Shown: positions 33,875 through 35,188 of the stretch, in pieces
Layout of the letters: each line of letters opens with the position of its first letter
Position numbering within the stretch: position 1 is the stretch's first letter
Origin: Candidatus Poribacteria bacterium
Lineage (GTDB): Bacteria > Poribacteria > WGA-4E > WGA-3G
NCBI GenBank assembly: GCA_003635315.1
Contig: PYJD01000035.1
Coordinates: 1 to 35,188 of the forward strand
DNA length: 35,188 nt
Direction: 5' to 3'
Program-made: the position numbers and the translations under genes
The notes under the pieces: model-generated
Told to the model about the DNA's origin: nothing
Seen by the model: only the letters and a program-made list of their open reading frames with translations
Databases searched by the model: none

Positions 33875-33903
33875 ACTATACCACAACTCAAATCGATTAT
33901 CAA
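33875..33903 (-). promoter_or_regulatory. Sigma-70 promoter of the DUF433 gene
   Basis: On the minus strand: TTGATA (33903-33898), 17-nt spacer, TATAGT (33880-33875). It is homologous in position and sequence to the promoter of the AbrB-like gene. Confidence 0.65.
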
Positions 33904-34011
33904 TGGGTTTAGTGGGAAATTGCTAATTGGTAGGGTTAGGGTTGGCGTTTTCTTATTATCTGAATCGCGGATTAGGAGGATTACACGGATGATAGGGATT
34001 GCACAGTTCTG

Positions 34012-34329
34012 TTAGGGTAAATGGCTCCCGCCGCCGGTCTGGGACCAGAAATCTAAGGAGTAGACAATAAGCATCGCGTCTAACCCACGCGACGCAAATT
34101 GATCAGAAGATAAGTCATCACCGCTTACCTCGGACAAGTCTAATGCTGAAGAATCCCCCATTTTGAGTTTCTCGGCGTAAACTTCGTCCCACGTCTGGGC
34201 AGTGTAGGGACGGATTAGGATACCGTCATCTGTCCTTTCAAGCACGACACCCGATTCTAATCCCAATTCTTTCACCCAGTCAAGGGGCAATTTGATCTTA
34301 TAATCAGTCTCCAACGCGAGCGTTTTCAT
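34012..34329 (-). CDS. AbrB/MazE-type antitoxin-like protein with unusual tail
   Basis: The product is 105 aa. Residues 1-45 are a SpoVT/AbrB swapped-hairpin DNA-binding domain: 'TDYKIKLPLDWVKELGLESGVVLERTDDGILIRP'. The middle, 'TWDEVYAEKLKMG' and LDLSEVSGDDL, matches the usual toxin-binding end of such antitoxins, which normally stop just after 'GDDLLF'. Here about 32 more residues follow (SSDQFASRGLDAMLIVYSLD...), ending 'QTGGGSHLP'. They could be read-through into a decayed neighbour. No toxin gene follows. Ribosome site AGGAAGAGGT precedes the ATG. Confidence 0.75.
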   Translation of the reverse strand: MKTLALETDYKIKLPLDWVKELGLESGVVLERTDDGILIRPYTAQTWDEVYAEKLKMGDSSALDLSEVSGDDLSSDQFASRGLDAMLIVYSLDFWSQTGGGSHLP

Positions 34330-34362
34330 GGGTGTTCACCTCTTCCTACAAATAGTTAGAAA

Positions 34363-34391
34363 AGTATACTACAACTTGTGGGGGTAATCAA
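34363..34391 (-). promoter_or_regulatory. Sigma-70 promoter of the AbrB-like gene
   Basis: On the minus strand: TTGATT (34391-34386), 17-nt spacer, TATACT (34368-34363). The whole leader down to the AGGAAGAGG ribosome site resembles that of the DUF433 gene. Confidence 0.65.
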
Positions 34392-34422
34392 CGGTATTAG
34401 TGGGAAAGTACTACAGCGTATC

Positions 34423-34938
34423 TCATAAATACTTCAATGACATTCGTATGCAAGCAAGAAGTACAAAACCTAAATAATTTTCGGCATAATGTTCCCAACG
34501 AACAACTAAACGACGAAAATCCTCTAACCAACTGAAAAATCTTTCTACTTTGAAACGATGCTTATACCGACGTAAACGCCGACCATCCTGTGTCGCCTGT
34601 CTTTTACGATTCTTTTTATGCGGTGCTACCATTTCAACACCACGACTCCTCAAAGACGCATCTAAAGGATCAGAGTCATAGGCTTTGTCCCCTATCAACA
34701 CTGCGGGGTATTCCGATGTCCAACACGCATCCAATGCCGGTTCAACTAAACGCACTTCATGACAAGAAGCATCTGTAATCAATACACTCACAGGTCTACC
34801 ACTCTTCTCTGTAATCGCTACCAGTTTTGTCCCCTTACCACACTTCGTTTTACCAACACAAGTGCCACCTTTCTTGGCAGGAACAAACTTCGCATCAACA
34901 CAACACTCACTCACATTTATTTTTTTTTCGCTTTTCAA
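34423..34938 (-). CDS. IS5-family transposase, second frame (DDE catalytic part)
   Basis: The product is 171 aa in its own frame. It carries the catalytic core: first Asp in CVDAKFVPAKKGG, second in 'VLIGDKAYDSDPLD', and the Glu in 'HRFKVERFFSWLEDFRRLVVRWE', the Y-(2)-R-(3)-E-(6)-K type signature of IS5 elements. The frame overlaps the first ORF around a run of nine A (34928-34920, minus strand). Joining the two needs a +1 (or -2) shift relative to the first frame, by slippage on the A run. An accidental frameshift is the alternative. Confidence 0.85.
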   Translation of the reverse strand: MKSEKKINVSECCVDAKFVPAKKGGTCVGKTKCGKGTKLVAITEKSGRPVSVLITDASCHEVRLVEPALDACWTSEYPAVLIGDKAYDSDPLDASLRSRGVEMVAPHKKNRKRQATQDGRRLRRYKHRFKVERFFSWLEDFRRLVVRWEHYAENYLGFVLLACIRMSLKYL

Positions 34939-35188
34939 GCATTTCTGTGAGTGCTATTTGGACCTTTTCAAGTGTTCCATCCGAAGACCATTGCTGGAAA
35001 CGACGATGACAGGTTTGATAGGGGGGATACTCTTTTGGTAAATCCCGCCAGGGCGCACCTGTTCGCAACACCCAGAGTATACCATCTAACACTTCTCTAT
35101 TACCACGCCAAGGTCTCCCTGGTTTATTCGAAGGGGGTTCTGGTATTAGTTGTTCGATAACTTCCCATTCCTTATCACTCAATTCCAT
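34907..35188 (-). CDS. IS5-family transposase, first frame (DUF4096-like N-terminal domain)
   Basis: The product is 93 aa, ATG exactly at the window's right end (35188). MELSDKEWEVIEQLIPEP, 'GRPWRGNREVLDGILWVLRTGAPWRDLPKEYPPYQTCHRRFQQW' is the typical DNA-binding N-terminal domain of IS5/IS427-group transposases. It ends in the A-run 'EKRKKNK', where the frame switches to the catalytic ORF. Confidence 0.85.
   Translation of the reverse strand: MELSDKEWEVIEQLIPEPPSNKPGRPWRGNREVLDGILWVLRTGAPWRDLPKEYPPYQTCHRRFQQWSSDGTLEKVQIALTEMLEKRKKNKCE

Larger units (their letters stand above)
34413..35188 (-). mobile_element. IS5-family insertion sequence, cut by the window edge
   Basis: It contains two overlapping transposase frames (34907-35188 and 34423-34938). 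The left limit, about 34413, is inferred: homology between the AbrB and DUF433 upstream regions stops near 34412. Terminal inverted repeats could not be checked because the other end is outside the window. Confidence 0.7.

Noticed and set aside
33549..34329. A complete toxin-antitoxin locus
   Set aside because: Both genes look like antitoxins or DNA-binding partners; no toxin ORF is present between or beside them.
1..35188. tRNA, rRNA or riboswitch genes
   Set aside because: No cloverleaf with conserved T-loop bases, no rRNA-like sequence and no known riboswitch core was noticed by eye; a tRNAscan/Rfam run would be decisive.

Overview
The window is an A+T-rich (about 40 % GC by eye) bacterial chromosome segment. 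It most resembles Candidatus Poribacteria. The pointers are a family of ECF sigma factors fused through one membrane helix to an Asp-box beta-propeller, a futalosine-type MqnD-like protein, secreted CBM9-like and carboxypeptidase-regulatory-like proteins, and many short dispersed repeats. The lineage call comes from remembered family resemblance, not from a search.

Layout. 1-484: truncated DDE transposase entering from the left edge. 822-9484: mostly housekeeping genes. These are an SdiA-regulated/YjiK-like propeller protein, a small protein behind an MqnD-like protein, a Trm-G10-like RNA methyltransferase, a GcvH-like protein lacking the lipoyl lysine, a YigZ/IMPACT protein, a PorV/PorQ-like outer-membrane protein, and a minus-strand run ftsH-folP-acpS. 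9485-11050: a 1.5-kb gene-free stretch with repeat elements. 11051-13237: a secreted CBM9-like protein, a small membrane protein and a DUF1573 protein.

13504-26758 is the most unusual part: four tandem paralogues of about 980-1035 residues, each an ECF sigma factor (regions 2 and 4), one transmembrane helix and a large extracytoplasmic Asp-box propeller. Each gene is preceded by the same ECF-type promoter (RACC-N17-CGTC) placed exactly 48 nt before its start codon, which predicts autoregulation. Each also carries, exactly at the end of the sigma domain, a perfect internal AGGAGG-N5-ATG in a block almost identical at the DNA level. That predicts a second, shorter product: the membrane sensor without sigma. 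The sigma ends and the last propeller blades are conserved, while the middle of the sensor has diverged. I read the locus as an expanded set of membrane-tethered, self-regulating sigma factors with diversified outer sensors.

26935-33496: a sulfotransferase-like gene, then a tight minus-strand operon (two secreted paralogues around an unknown membrane-anchored protein, then a rhodanese and a MauE/DoxX-type membrane protein). A 14-copy, about 40-bp tandem hairpin repeat follows, which supplies the last codons of a large secreted multi-domain protein. 33497-35188: two orphan antitoxin-like genes (DUF433 and AbrB/MazE) with duplicated promoter/leader regions, and an IS5-family element running off the right edge.
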